From: Hyaloraphidium curvatum
Taxonomy: Eukaryota; Monoblepharomycota; Hyaloraphidiomycetes; Hyaloraphidiales; Hyaloraphidiaceae
Reading direction: 5' to 3'
Assembly: GCA_025558095.1 (NCBI GenBank)
Contig: JAIVFI010000001.1
Location: forward strand, 696,501-760,500
Length of the DNA stretch: 64,000 nucleotides
A program made the translations under genes and the position numbers. The notes below the pieces were generated by a model that was given only the letters and a program-made list of their open reading frames with translations, was not told the origin of the DNA and did no database searches. This document shows, one piece after another, positions 28,996-39,091 of this stretch. The stretch's first letter is position 1, and every line of letters starts with the position of its first letter.

Positions 28996-30985
28996 TCACT
29001 CCGTTTTCGCCCGCTTGGCCTCCCGTTCACCCTCCTCGTTTTCCGTCCCGCTGCCCTCGGATGACTCTACCACGTCCACCGGCTCCGTCGCCGCCTCCCG
29101 CGGCACCTTCCCGCCCATATCCCTTTCGAACATGTCGATGTACGACTGCCGCCCGCCCGCGGCCATGGCCTCGCCCACTTTGCCCACGTACCGCGTCCGC
29201 GGGTCGATCCCCACCGAGGCGTCCGAGGGCACCGTGTCGGCCGTCGACGCCTTGAGCGCGCGGAAGAGCGCGGCGTGGTCCGCGAGCAGCTGCTCTTCGG
29301 CCTTTGCGAGGGAGGCGGGGTCGGCTCCAGCAGCGTGTGCCTTGAGCAGGGGCTGCAACCGATCACCGACGATCCACATGGCGTCCAGAGCGCTCAAGCA
29401 GGCATGTGCACAGCCCGTTCCGAGGGGCCAGAAGGGCTCAAGAAGACTGGGGAAGCGGGGGAAGGCAGTGGCGGCGGCGGGTGTGTGTGGCGGGTCGTGT
29501 CACGAGTTCACGGAAGCGAGGTCAGAACCAAAGCATAGAAAGGTGCAAGCTACCGACGAACCTATCGCCGAGCGGGCATGCCAGAACGATCCTGTCGTTG
29601 TACCTTACGAGCTTGCTCGGTTCCGTCGCGTTGCTCTTCTCGCTGAAGTCGAATATCGCAACGTCGTTCGACTTTCCGTCCACCCCCGTCATGAACTTTG
29701 CCTCCTCCGGAATGCCAACGGCCAGCGCGACCTTCCTCACGCACTCCTCGAGCTTTGCAGGGTCCACGTTCGAGGGCGCCAGTATCTTGTCCATGGTTGA
29801 AAAGTCCTCGCGAAGCACGCCCTGCCGGAGCAGGTTCGCCTCGCGGATGCACATGACGAGGTAGTGGGTCTCATCCTGATAATAGACGAGGTTCTCGAGC
29901 GCGACGCCGTGCTCGCGCTCGATCTCGCCGAACCACTGCTTATTCAGATAGGACACGTACCCGCCCTTCTTCTGGATCTTCTTGCACGCGAGCTCCACGC
30001 GCGGGTCCTCGCGCGAAAAGTTGCAGGTGATGCCGATCGCCTGCGTCGGGCGGAACCCGGCGCGGCCGAAACCCAGGGCGGCGGTGAGCTTGGAGTGCTC
30101 GCCCGTGCAGCAGAGGAGCACGTTGCAGGGGTACGGGTCCAGCGACGGGTCGGAGAACTTCGGGTCCAGCATGGCGGGCGGCTTGCTGTCCTCGTGGCCG
30201 GGCTCGGCGCCCGGTTCCGGTGCCGCCGCGGGCCATTCGAACGAGACCTCAGGGTGGACCTCGGCGCCGACCAGCAGGGCCAGCTTCAGGAGCGCCAGCT
30301 GGAGCCGCCGGATGGCGATGTGCTCGATCCCGCCGACGCCGAACTTGGCAAAGACGTGCTTGAGACCGATCTTCTTCAGGTCCGCCATGGTCCATGGCCA
30401 CAAATGCAATACGTTGTGCCTTGTAAAGGTGGCCCGCTTCTCGACAACCTTTACCTGCCTGCAGCGCAGGAAGCAGGCCTCGATTGCCGCGCGAAGTCCA
30501 GAGGGGCCGGCGCCGACGCAGAGCACGACGGCGTCGGGCGCGCGCTTGATCGCGTGCGCGTCGCGGAAGTTGGCCTCGAGCGTGTCAAAGAGCGCCTTTG
30601 CCGAGTAGCTCCCCGGCGCCGTCGCGACGAGCAGCTCGGCGAACCCGCGCGGGAGCGCGTCGTCCTTTGTCAGCTCCTCGACGCGGGATGCGAGGCCGTC
30701 GGAGGAGACAGCCGCGCGTGCAGCAGTCCGGTACGCGTCAAAAGCGCCCACGATCGATGCCACGGGGCCATCGTTGTTCAGAAACTCGCCAAAGAGCGCG
30801 ATCGGGTTGCCCGGCGGGCCGGACGCGTCTTCCGAAGGCGCCGGAGCGGGTGCGTCGGCCGGGCCAGGCGGGGGATCGGCGGGCGTCAGATGCGGCTTCG
30901 GGGGCACCGGCGGCGGCGACTTTGCCGCCAGCAGCGATACGGGCTTCGGAGGCACGGGCGGCGCGGCGGCCTGTCGGTCCTCCAT
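28996..30985 (-). CDS. MICAL-type FAD monooxygenase domain protein
   Basis: Two exons (30985-29562, 29446-28996; 115-nt intron) give 624 residues. The first 80 residues are proline-rich with two PPVPPKP motifs (potential SH3 ligands). The flavin domain follows: CVGAGPSGLRAA near residue 160, NVLHLWPWTMADLKKIGLK near 190, GGIEHIAIRRLQLALLKLALL, and LVYYQDETHYLVM. Across the splice junction it reads GDSLLEPFWPLGTGC..LSALDAMW, the FAD-binding end of MICAL proteins, then ALFRALKASTADTVP.. and IDPRTRYVGKV, matching the last helices of the MICAL domain. MICALs oxidise actin methionines with NADPH and O2. CH, LIM and C-terminal domains are missing, so the target is unknown. Without the join, both halves look like orphan ORFs. 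Confidence 0.85.
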
Positions 30986-31435
30986 GCCGCGTCCGGGAGA
31001 GCGGCGAGCGGAGCGGGCGGAGTCTTCGGCGGCGGCACACGCAAAACTGCGTTCTCCCAATGTCCCCAATGGGATTGGCGCCTCCTTCCCAGGTCCACAC
31101 GTGGGCCGCAACCACTATGAAATCCATGCGCAAGGCCGAACTAGGTATGTTCGCCGTTGCGTCGCCCAGCATGCGCGATCGAGGCGTCCGTGACCGAGAT
31201 TGCCGGCGGCCTTCGACAACCGGATCTGATCTTCTTCTGCGCAAATCAGCACGCCGGCAGCTCCTGCGATCGGCCTTCCATCCCAAACCGGGTTTGCTGG
31301 GCCTGCTGGCGCAATCTCGGGCTAGAGTCCGGACCGGGTGCTCCCAGAACACCCGGAAAGCCGCGCCGCGTCGGTAAACAAGCCGACGCCGGCACCTTTC
31401 GCGTCACAACGCGTTCGGGCCACGCGTCCACCGAC
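30986..31435. promoter_or_regulatory. Divergent intergenic region between MICAL-like and M28 peptidase genes
   Basis: 450 bases between two outward-facing start codons. Both 5' UTRs and promoters must lie here. No gene or recognised element. Confidence 0.4.
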
Positions 31436-34400
31436 ATGGACCTCCACCGCCGGTCGCGCATCGGCGGCGGGTTCGCCGGCAACGGCGCCGTGAACGGCGA
31501 GTACGACGCCGACTCGGACGCGGAGCTCTCGACGGCCAAGACGCCGGCGCTCAAGCGGTCCAAGGCCGCAAAGCGCTACGTCGCCGAGCGCGCCGAGTCG
31601 GACGGCTGGGAGCGGCCGACGGCCGTGCTTTTGGCCGCCGTGTTCGCCACGTTCCTGTTCATCCACTGGCACTTTTGGAGGACGCCGGCGCCGGTGGCCG
31701 CCGCGGGAGCCTACGCGCGCGGCAACGTGCCCGTGTTCTCGGAGGAGATCGCCCGCGGGCACATCAGGCACCTGTCGGAGACAATCGGCTTCCGGCAGGT
31801 CGGCACGCGGGCCCACGAGGACGCGGTGCAGTGGACGGCCGCGGAGCTCGAGCGCATCCGTGCCGCCGCGCTGGAGCGCGCCAAAGAGGGCAGCTACGAG
31901 CCCCCCGTCTTCGAGGTCGAGGTCCTGCGGAGCACGGGCTCGCACCGCTTCGACATCGCGGGCAAGATGGTGCACAAGCTCTACCACGGCATCCCCTCGG
32001 TGCTCGTCCGGATCTCGTCGCAAAAGCTGGACGGCGCGCTGCCCCGCGAGGAGCGCTGGGGGCTGCCCTCGGTCATCCTCAACTCCCATTTGGACACCAA
32101 CTACGGTTCGGCCGGCGCCGCGGACGCCGCCTCGGGGATCGCCGTCCTTCTCGAAACCGCTCGGATCCTCTCGCACCGCCCCACCTCCTCGTGGCGCAAC
32201 CCCGCCGTTGTCCTGTTCAACGGCGCCGAAGAATCGCTGCAGGACGCGTCGCACGCCTTCATGCTCTCCTCGCCGCACAACCGCTCCGCGCGCGCGCTGA
32301 TCAACCTCGAGGCGTGCGGGCAGGGAGGCAGGGAGGCGCTGTTCCAGGTCAACTCGCGCGGCATGGCCGAGGCGTACAAGCGCGGGGGGAGGAACTTCCA
32401 CGGGTCGAGCCTGGCCAACGACGTCTTTGGCACGGGCTTGGTGCTCAGCGATACCGATTTCCGCCAGTTCATGGCCTACGGCGGGGACGAGGTCGTCGGG
32501 GTCGACCTGGCCTACTACACCAACTCGTTCGTCTACCACACCATGAAGGACGTGGAGCGGACCATGGGCGTCGGGTCGGTCCAACACATGGGCGAGAACG
32601 CGGCGGGGATGGCGGGGTACCTGGTCGGCGAGGACCTGTCGGATCCCAAGTTCAGGAGGAAGACCGACTTCCTGCACTTTGACTTTCTCGGTGGGCTTTT
32701 CTCGCCGTCGAGCTGCGCAACTTGCTGGCTGACGTCTCGTCGCCAATTCCAGGGAGCTTCATCCTCTATTCGTGGAGCTTCGCCGTCCCGTTCCACCTCA
32801 CCGTGGCCGCCGCCGGCGTCGCGATCTGGCACGCGCACTACCGCCGCGAGCTCGCCGCGCACCCCAAGCTCCGGCAGGGCGTCAAGGCCTCCCACTTTGC
32901 CGCCGCCGCCTCGCTCGTCCTCTCGATGGGCCTCGCGGCCGCCGGCGCCTCCTCGGCCAACCTGCTGCACAAGCTGCTGGGCGTCAGGAGCATGGTCTGG
33001 TTCTCGCGGGCGTGGCACCCGGCCATCCTGTTCGGCTCCGCGGCGCTGGCCGGGATCGCCGTGGGGCAGCACCTCGCGAGGATCTTTGTCGCCGCGCGGT
33101 GGGAGCCGCTGGCCAGGAGCGCGGCGATCGAAGCCCGGACCATACACGCGCTGCTGCTGGACTACTCGCTGCTGTTTGCGGTGGCGACGCTGGCGGGGGT
33201 CGGCAGCAGCTTCCTGCTCCTGGTGCAGGTGCTCGGCCTGATGGCCGCGTGCCTCGCCGCGCAGTTTGTCAGCCCCGGTCAGGCGCCCAAGACGGGTGCA
33301 TTGGTGCACCAGGAGCCCACATACCCGGCTCGCCCTCCCTTGGCCTCGTACCTGCTGCAGCTGGCCATCTCGGGGCCGCTCACCATGGGATACGCCATCT
33401 CGATGTCGGAGCTCTTTGTGCCACTCCTCGGCCGCATCGGCCACGCCGCCCCCGCGGACGCCATCGCCGCCGGTCTAGGCGTCGTCATCTCGGGCCTCGT
33501 TGCCGTCGTGCACGCCCCCTTCATCCACCGCTTCGGCGAGCGGCACGGGCGCAACACCGCCCTCGTGCTCACCGTCCTCGCCGGTTTCATCGCCCTCTAC
33601 TACTCCACCAAGTTCCCGTTCGACGACAAGGCGCCGAAGCGGCTGTACGTGCAGCACCGGCTCAACGTGACCTCGGGCGAGTCCTTCCTCGACATTGCCC
33701 ACGCGGACCGGGAGGCGAGGGCGCTGGACGAGGCCGTGGCGGCGGTCGAGGAGCGGATGGGGATCTGGAGCGGGCAGCCGGCGTCGGAGCGGATACAGGC
33801 GCAGACCGAGGCGGACCATGCGGCCAAGGTGCTCGAGTGGGAGGCGCTTTACCCGTTCAAGTGGGTTCGATGCAGATTGGGCGTCGCAGGAGCTTGACTG
33901 ATTGCGCGTCTTGCCAGCTACTTCCTCAACTCGATCAGGATCCCTGCCGCGACGGTGCTGGCGGCACTCGGGGAGCCGTACTTCGCCCCCGAATCGAGGC
34001 CCGCCGAGCCCTCGGTGCACCTCCTCTCCTCGACCTGGAACGCCGGGTCGGGCACACGGGACGTGCACCTCGAGTTCCGCCACAAGGGCCTCATCTCGTG
34101 CACCGCGTCCCTGGGCGGCGAGGTGATCGCGTGGGACCTGGACTCGCCGATACCCGAGGACGAGGACTCGGACCCGTGGAACCCCTCGGTGCGGTTCAAG
34201 CGCGTGCGGCACGTCATCCGCACCGTGGGCGGGCTGGACGAGGATACCTTCACGGTCCGCGCGACCGTGAAGCACGATTCGGAGGATGCCAAGCTGCGCG
34301 TGGACTTCTGGGGGCTGGACCGGAGGTCCTGGGGCGAGGGCTCGGGCGATTTCGGGCCGCACGGGGACAAGGGGACCGGGTGGGAGGGCGGCGAGGTGCT

Positions 34401-34479
34401 GCGCTTTGCGAGGACGGCGCTGCCCCAGTGGACGGCCCCGATGCTCGTTGCCAGCGTTGGCGGGGTGTGGTGGTTCTAG
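31436..34479 (+). CDS. ERMP1/Pff1-like membrane M28 metallopeptidase
   Basis: Three exons (31436-32690, 32753-33860, 33918-34479) make 974 residues. A short cytosolic tail leads into TM1 (PTAVLLAAVFATFLFIHWHF, about 60-80). The lumenal M28 domain has the metal sites: SHLDTNYGSAGAADAASG (His, Asp; about 217-234) and NGAEE with the catalytic and metal Glu pair near 263, then NLEACGQGG and D...F. Several TM helices follow in exon 2, and a lumenal C-terminal domain in exon 3 (VHLLSSTWNAGSGTRDVHLE). This is the layout of ER metallopeptidase 1 and fungal vacuolar membrane protease. Splices: G|GTGGGC..CCAG|GG and AA|GTGGGT..CCAG|C. Likely in the ER or vacuole membrane. Confidence 0.88.
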
Positions 34480-34535
34480 CGACATGGTATGATCGCTAGA
34501 TTCGGAACTCACGAGAGATACACGCTTTCGGCTCG

Positions 34536-36337
34536 CTACATGTGCGTCGGACAGATCGATTCCATCGTGACGTAGATCCCTGAAATGCGGAAGATCGACC
34601 AGAGGCCGACCAACAATGTGAAAACTGTGATGAGCACGTTGCGCGCTACCATCGCATCCACGGCGAACCCGAGCAGCTTCCCCCTGAACCGTTCTACGCT
34701 CAGGAAAGATTCCAGGGCGAGGTCATGGCGCCGCGCCATTTGCAGAGCCACGCGCCGGGACGGATCCGAGCGCAGCGCCATCGTCCTCAGCTCCTTGCGC
34801 GCGGAGAGGTAGAGGTCCGTGATCACGGTGATCTGCGAATTGCTGACGGCGATGTTGACCACGTCGATCGTGAGGATCAGGATCGCAAAGCAGGTGATTC
34901 CCAGGAACCACCCGGTAACGCACATCCCAGCGATCTGTAGCAAGAATGGTCAAGATCGAGAGTCCACGACAGCCGGAATTGACGCGACAAAACTCACGAT
35001 GTTGAGGATCAAATTAATCGGGACCATGAAAAACGTCAGCACCAGTATGACTGCACCCGAGGCCAGGAGAGGTAGCCGCTCCTCCCACGACGCGGTGAGC
35101 GAGTCGTGCAGCTTGACGTACAGCTCCTCGCTCTGCTCCCCGTGCGCCGCATCCACCTCCGGCCCGAACAAGGCCTTTCGCTGCCGGTCCAGCATGGAGC
35201 TAAGCGCAATGCTCATCGCACGGTGATGCAAACGCATGGAGATGCGGAGCAGAGAAATGTTGCCGCTGAAGCGGGCGGTGAGGTTCACGACAAAGTACAA
35301 GGCGCATGTGGCGACTTCGACCGAGTTGGATCAGAACAGCGAGGTGCATTTTCGAGCTCGAACCTACCACTGAGGACTCCAAAAGTTGCAAAGTACCACG
35401 TGGTCCAGAATCTCGGTCCGAATGATACAAGGGAAGTGTACCCCAGAGCGATCGCGTATGTGAAAAAGCACAGTGAAAATCTGATGGCATACTCCATCAC
35501 CCTCAAGTGTCCGCTTTGCTTCAGTAAAGCGCCCGCGCAGCTCGGCAGGATGCACGGGCAGAGCGGATCCGTGTGATCGTGGCGGACGAGCTTCGAGGCT
35601 CCCTCGGCCTGCAGCTCCCCTTTCTCCTCTTTCGAAGGGGCGTTTTCCATTTCCACGTCCGCACCCGCTTCGATGAGCTGGACCCATCGAACTGCCGGCC
35701 CGAGTGGATGCCGGCTCAGGTCCCCAGCAGCGGCCGCTCGGCCCGGTTCAGGGCGGGTCACGGTTGCGCGCAGACCGATAAACAGCGGGCCAATGACCAG
35801 AGCCAACAGAAAGACGCTGATATTGATGGTCCCTGGAAACGGCAAGGGGCCCATTAGCGTAGGAGAGGGCCGCGGGTGCCTCAACCCACCAATGATGAGC
35901 TGGCTCGTCCCGAAGCGGCCGTCGTTGAGGACCCACATGGCCACCACCACTCCGATCGTGGGCACCAGATACAGAAGGTATCGCTCCAACATTTTGGCTG
36001 AGAAGGGCGCCAGCCACAGCTGGAAGGCGCAAATGAGCCGCTGGGGAGTGCTGCCCCGCAGTCCGCGCAGGAGCGCTTCCTCGTTCAGCGGGTCCGAGAG
36101 GCGCAGGTGCTCGGCAGGATCATAGGGCCGATATTCGCCGAGCGACGGTGGTCTCGGCGGCCGGGAGGGAAACAGGGTGAGCCATTCCCGGGGCGTGAAC
36201 GAGGCCGGCGCGGACGGGGGCGCGGAAGACAGGGTGTCCGCGCCGTTCAGTGCGTCGTCGTCGGGTGCGCTGCTGCGCCTGAAGGATAGCGTGCCCGACG
36301 TGCCGGGCATGGTCGCGGACTCGGAATGGCCGTCCAT
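34536..36337 (-). CDS. 7TM-E: divergent member of the seven-TM family
   Basis: Three exons (36337-35368, 35314-34998, 34934-34536; introns 53 and 63 nt) give 561 residues. The disordered N-terminus leads to FTPREWLTLFP, then TM1-TM2 around WVLNDGRF, HDHTDPLCPCILPSC in the loop, TM3, TM4 with WTTW, a helical loop with SEELYVKLHD, TM5|intron|TM6, AVSNSQITVITDLYLSARK, and TM7 ending YVTMESICPTHM. E retains both family introns: phase 1 inside TM4 (as D and F) and phase 0 between TM5 and TM6 (as A, B, C and F). This suggests the ancestral structure. It converges with the M28 peptidase gene with 56 bases between stops, and no HR gene is beside it. Confidence 0.82.
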
Positions 36338-36478
36338 TGTCTTGTGACTGGAGGCGGTTCTACGTGGAAGAGCGATTTCTATTTGGAACGCGGGGTCCCT
36401 GCGCAAAGCTGGCTGGCGCTGACATCATTTTGCCACGCTGAAGTCGACCAGCGTTGAATGCATGTTGCTTCGGCTCAA

Positions 36479-37532
36479 CTACATATCTCCCTTGGCGTGT
36501 TCCGCCGCGTCCATGTCACAGCTTCGGCAGACCTTGCATGCCGGGATCCTCGTCCGCACGGTTCCTGCCGTCTCTTTCGTCCAGTAGGCATCGCCTTCCC
36601 TCGGGAACCCCAGCAGCTCCCTCTGCCTCCCTCCATGCGCTCCAGCATCTCCTCGAACTTCCCCCGCTCTGGCGGATCGGGCGGTACCGCCGCCCAGGCG
36701 CTGTACGCGTTGGCCGCCCAGCCGACGTGCCAGGACGTGATCCTGAAGCCCGCGGCCTCGCTCTTGTACATCATGTTGACCACCGCGCGGGACCGCCCCG
36801 GCAGGAGCGGTGTGCCGGGGTGCCACAGGTCCAGGCGGTGGAAGAGGATGGTCCCCACGCGGAAGTCGAGGTACTCCTCGCGTGCGTACAGCGTCCGCCG
36901 CAGCTCGAATGCTTCGGGATCCCGCGTCTCCAGGTCCTTTTCTGCCAGAATCCGGTTGTTGATCCACGGGTTCAGGCCGAACCCTCGCATCAACTTGTAA
37001 TCCGGGTCATTGCCGCCCCTCCGTTTGACCAGCGCGGTCCGGCCCCCACAATCGGTCGCGTCGTCAAAGTAGGCGATCATGGCCACTGCTTCGGGCCGAT
37101 CCCACGGCGACGGGTGGACTAGGTGGTGATTGGGGAAGTCCATTGTATCCGCTGGTCATCGTTGTCGAACGGCGTAGGGGCAACCCCGGGATCGCGGCCG
37201 TGCTTGAGCCACGCCTCTCCCTGGGACAGTAGCAGACGCGGCGTGCCCAACAGCTCCGCGCACGCGCCGACGACGCGTCGGTGCATCACGAGGTCGTTTA
37301 GCGGGGCATAGCGCCGGTCCAGAAAGGGAAAACTGGCCCTGCCAAAGGTTGTCGAGTCGCCAGCTTTGCCGCCGCCGGGGTCGCCGAGCGCTCTCGTGGC
37401 AGCGCGGAACGCAGCGGCCTCTGCGACCGTGGGCACCTCGCCCGGCCCGGCGACCGCCGTCGCGCACGCGTGAACGGCGAAGAAGCCGTCACTTCTCCAC
37501 GACGCGATCTGCTCGGCTGTCAGGACGCCCAT
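36479..37532 (-). pseudogene. Phytanoyl-CoA dioxygenase-like Fe(II)/2OG gene with two -1 frameshifts
   Basis: The minus strand from ATG 37532 encodes a PhyH-like protein in three successive frames. Frame 1 runs to NDDQRI near 37149, frame 2 continues as MDFPNHHLVHPSPWDRPEAV.. from 37143, and frame 3 as RELLGFPREGDAYWTKET from about 36640. Family members read QRIHMDFPNH here, so one base is missing in the CAC His codon that provides the first iron ligand (H-x-D). The second break is near 36640. The span is 1054 bases, two short of a multiple of three, as two single-base losses predict. The distal H site (DLWHPGTPLLPGRSRAV) is intact. Either a decaying gene or indel errors in the assembly. Confidence 0.7.
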
Positions 37533-37647
37533 TTCCAGGGGTCGCCGGCCCGAGTAGGTGCTGAATGAGAGCCGCTGCCGCGCTCCACTATTTGCCTCCC
37601 GCTTCGATCGTCCCGGTCAACTGTCCCCCAAGCTCCATCTCGTGGAC

Positions 37648-39037
37648 ATGACCGCCCGCGCTGTTCCCGCCGACGCGTCGGCAGCCGCCACCGATCCTGC
37701 CGTCCTGCAATGGATGGTCGGCTCCCCGCCTCCTCCCGAGAAAGTCATCAGGCACAGCGACGTGGAGGCCAACGGACTACCGCGCTTCTTTTCTTTCCCG
37801 TGGTGCCGATGGGGATTCGCTAGCCTCAGACAGCTGTACGTTGCTTGTTCAACGTGTCTTCCGTGAAGCTCGGGCTGAACCGCAGTTCTCGAAGTGTTCC
37901 CACGGTGAAGATCTCTCGTGGCGATGGCCCAGTTTCGGAGGTTCCGAGAGGCGAAAGAACGGACCTCGACGACGTCAAGTACACGCCACTGGGGTCGTCC
38001 GAGCAGCTCACCTGGAAAGACTCGCTGGACCGCAACTTCACGGACGCCATTGTGATCCTTCACAAAGGCACGATCGTCTACGAGAAGTACTTCGGGATCA
38101 TGGCTCCGGACCGTGAGCACATGGCTGCCAGCGTCACCAAATCCTTCACGGGGATGCTCGCCTCGGTGCTCGTTCACGAGGGCGTGATCGACGAGAATGC
38201 GCTCGTGACCAAGTATGTCCCCGAGCTCGAGGGGTGGGTCATCCGCTCGTGGTTAGCTTCACCGCCGCTCACCACGCTTTGTTCAGGTCGGCTTTCGGCG
38301 ACGCCACCGTACGAAACGTGATGGACATGAGAACCGGGGTTGCCTACACCGAGGACTACGCCGATCCCGATGCGGGCATCTGGGAGGCGCTGCGCGCCAC
38401 GAACTTCTTCCCCCGGCCGGCGGGCTACTCTGGCGCCAGGTCGACCTACGAGTTCCTCGTGAAGCTGAAGAAGAACGGTCCCCACGGCGCGGACTTCAAG
38501 TACAAGACCGTCAACACGGACGTCCTCGGCTGGATCATCCGCCGGGCGACCGGGAAACCCTACGTGCAGCTGCTCTCGGAGCGGTTCTGGGCGCCTCTCG
38601 GATGCGAACGCGACGCATCGATCTCGGTGGACGAGGAAGGCACCGAGTTTGCCGGGGGCGGCCTGATGCCCTGCCTCCGGGATCTGGCCAGGGCCGGCGA
38701 AATGCTCCGGCTGGGTGGCAAGTTCAACGGACGGCAGATCCTGCCCGCGGCCGTGGTCGAGGACATCCGGCACGGCGGCTCGCCCGAGGCGTTCAAGGCG
38801 TTCGGGGCGCCAACGATGCCCGGGGGCGCGTACCGCTCGCAGTTCTGGGTGACCAACAACGAGCACGGGTGCTACGCAGCTCGCGGCGTCCATGGGCAGG
38901 GCATCTGGGTGGACCCAAAGGCGGACGTGGTGATTGCCCGGTTTGCCTCGCACCCAATCTCGACCAACGCGCAGATTGATCCGCACACCCTTCCCGCCTA
39001 TGTGGCCGTAGCAAAGCACTTGGCGCTCAAGCATTGA
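37648..39037 (+). CDS. Serine beta-lactamase-like hydrolase (NylB/EstB type)
   Basis: Three exons (37648-37835, 37895-38233, 38287-39037; introns 59 and 53 nt, donors GTACGT and GTGGGT) give 425 residues. Class C beta-lactamase-fold elements are in order: SVTKSFTG with nucleophile Ser and Lys (S-x-x-K), YKTVNTDVLGWIIRRATG with the Y-x-N tyrosine, and HGQGIWVDP at the third (K/H-x-G) site. The arrangement RQLVPTVKISRG.. / TWKDSL / ..VYEKYFG resembles 6-aminohexanoate-dimer hydrolase relatives. It probably hydrolyses an amide or ester; the substrate is unknown. Sequence wording is bacterial-like, yet two introns are present, so any transfer is old. No signal peptide is seen. Confidence 0.86.
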
Positions 39038-39091
39038 AGGGCTCACAACTGCATTGAATTCGAAACTTCGTAAACTCAGGCTTAAGGGCCG

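Noticed and set aside
29397-29522. Separate small gene at 28996-29397
   Set aside because: It has no ATG at its start, and its first residues (SALDAMW) complete the MICAL domain when joined across a CCCAG acceptor to the upstream ORF.
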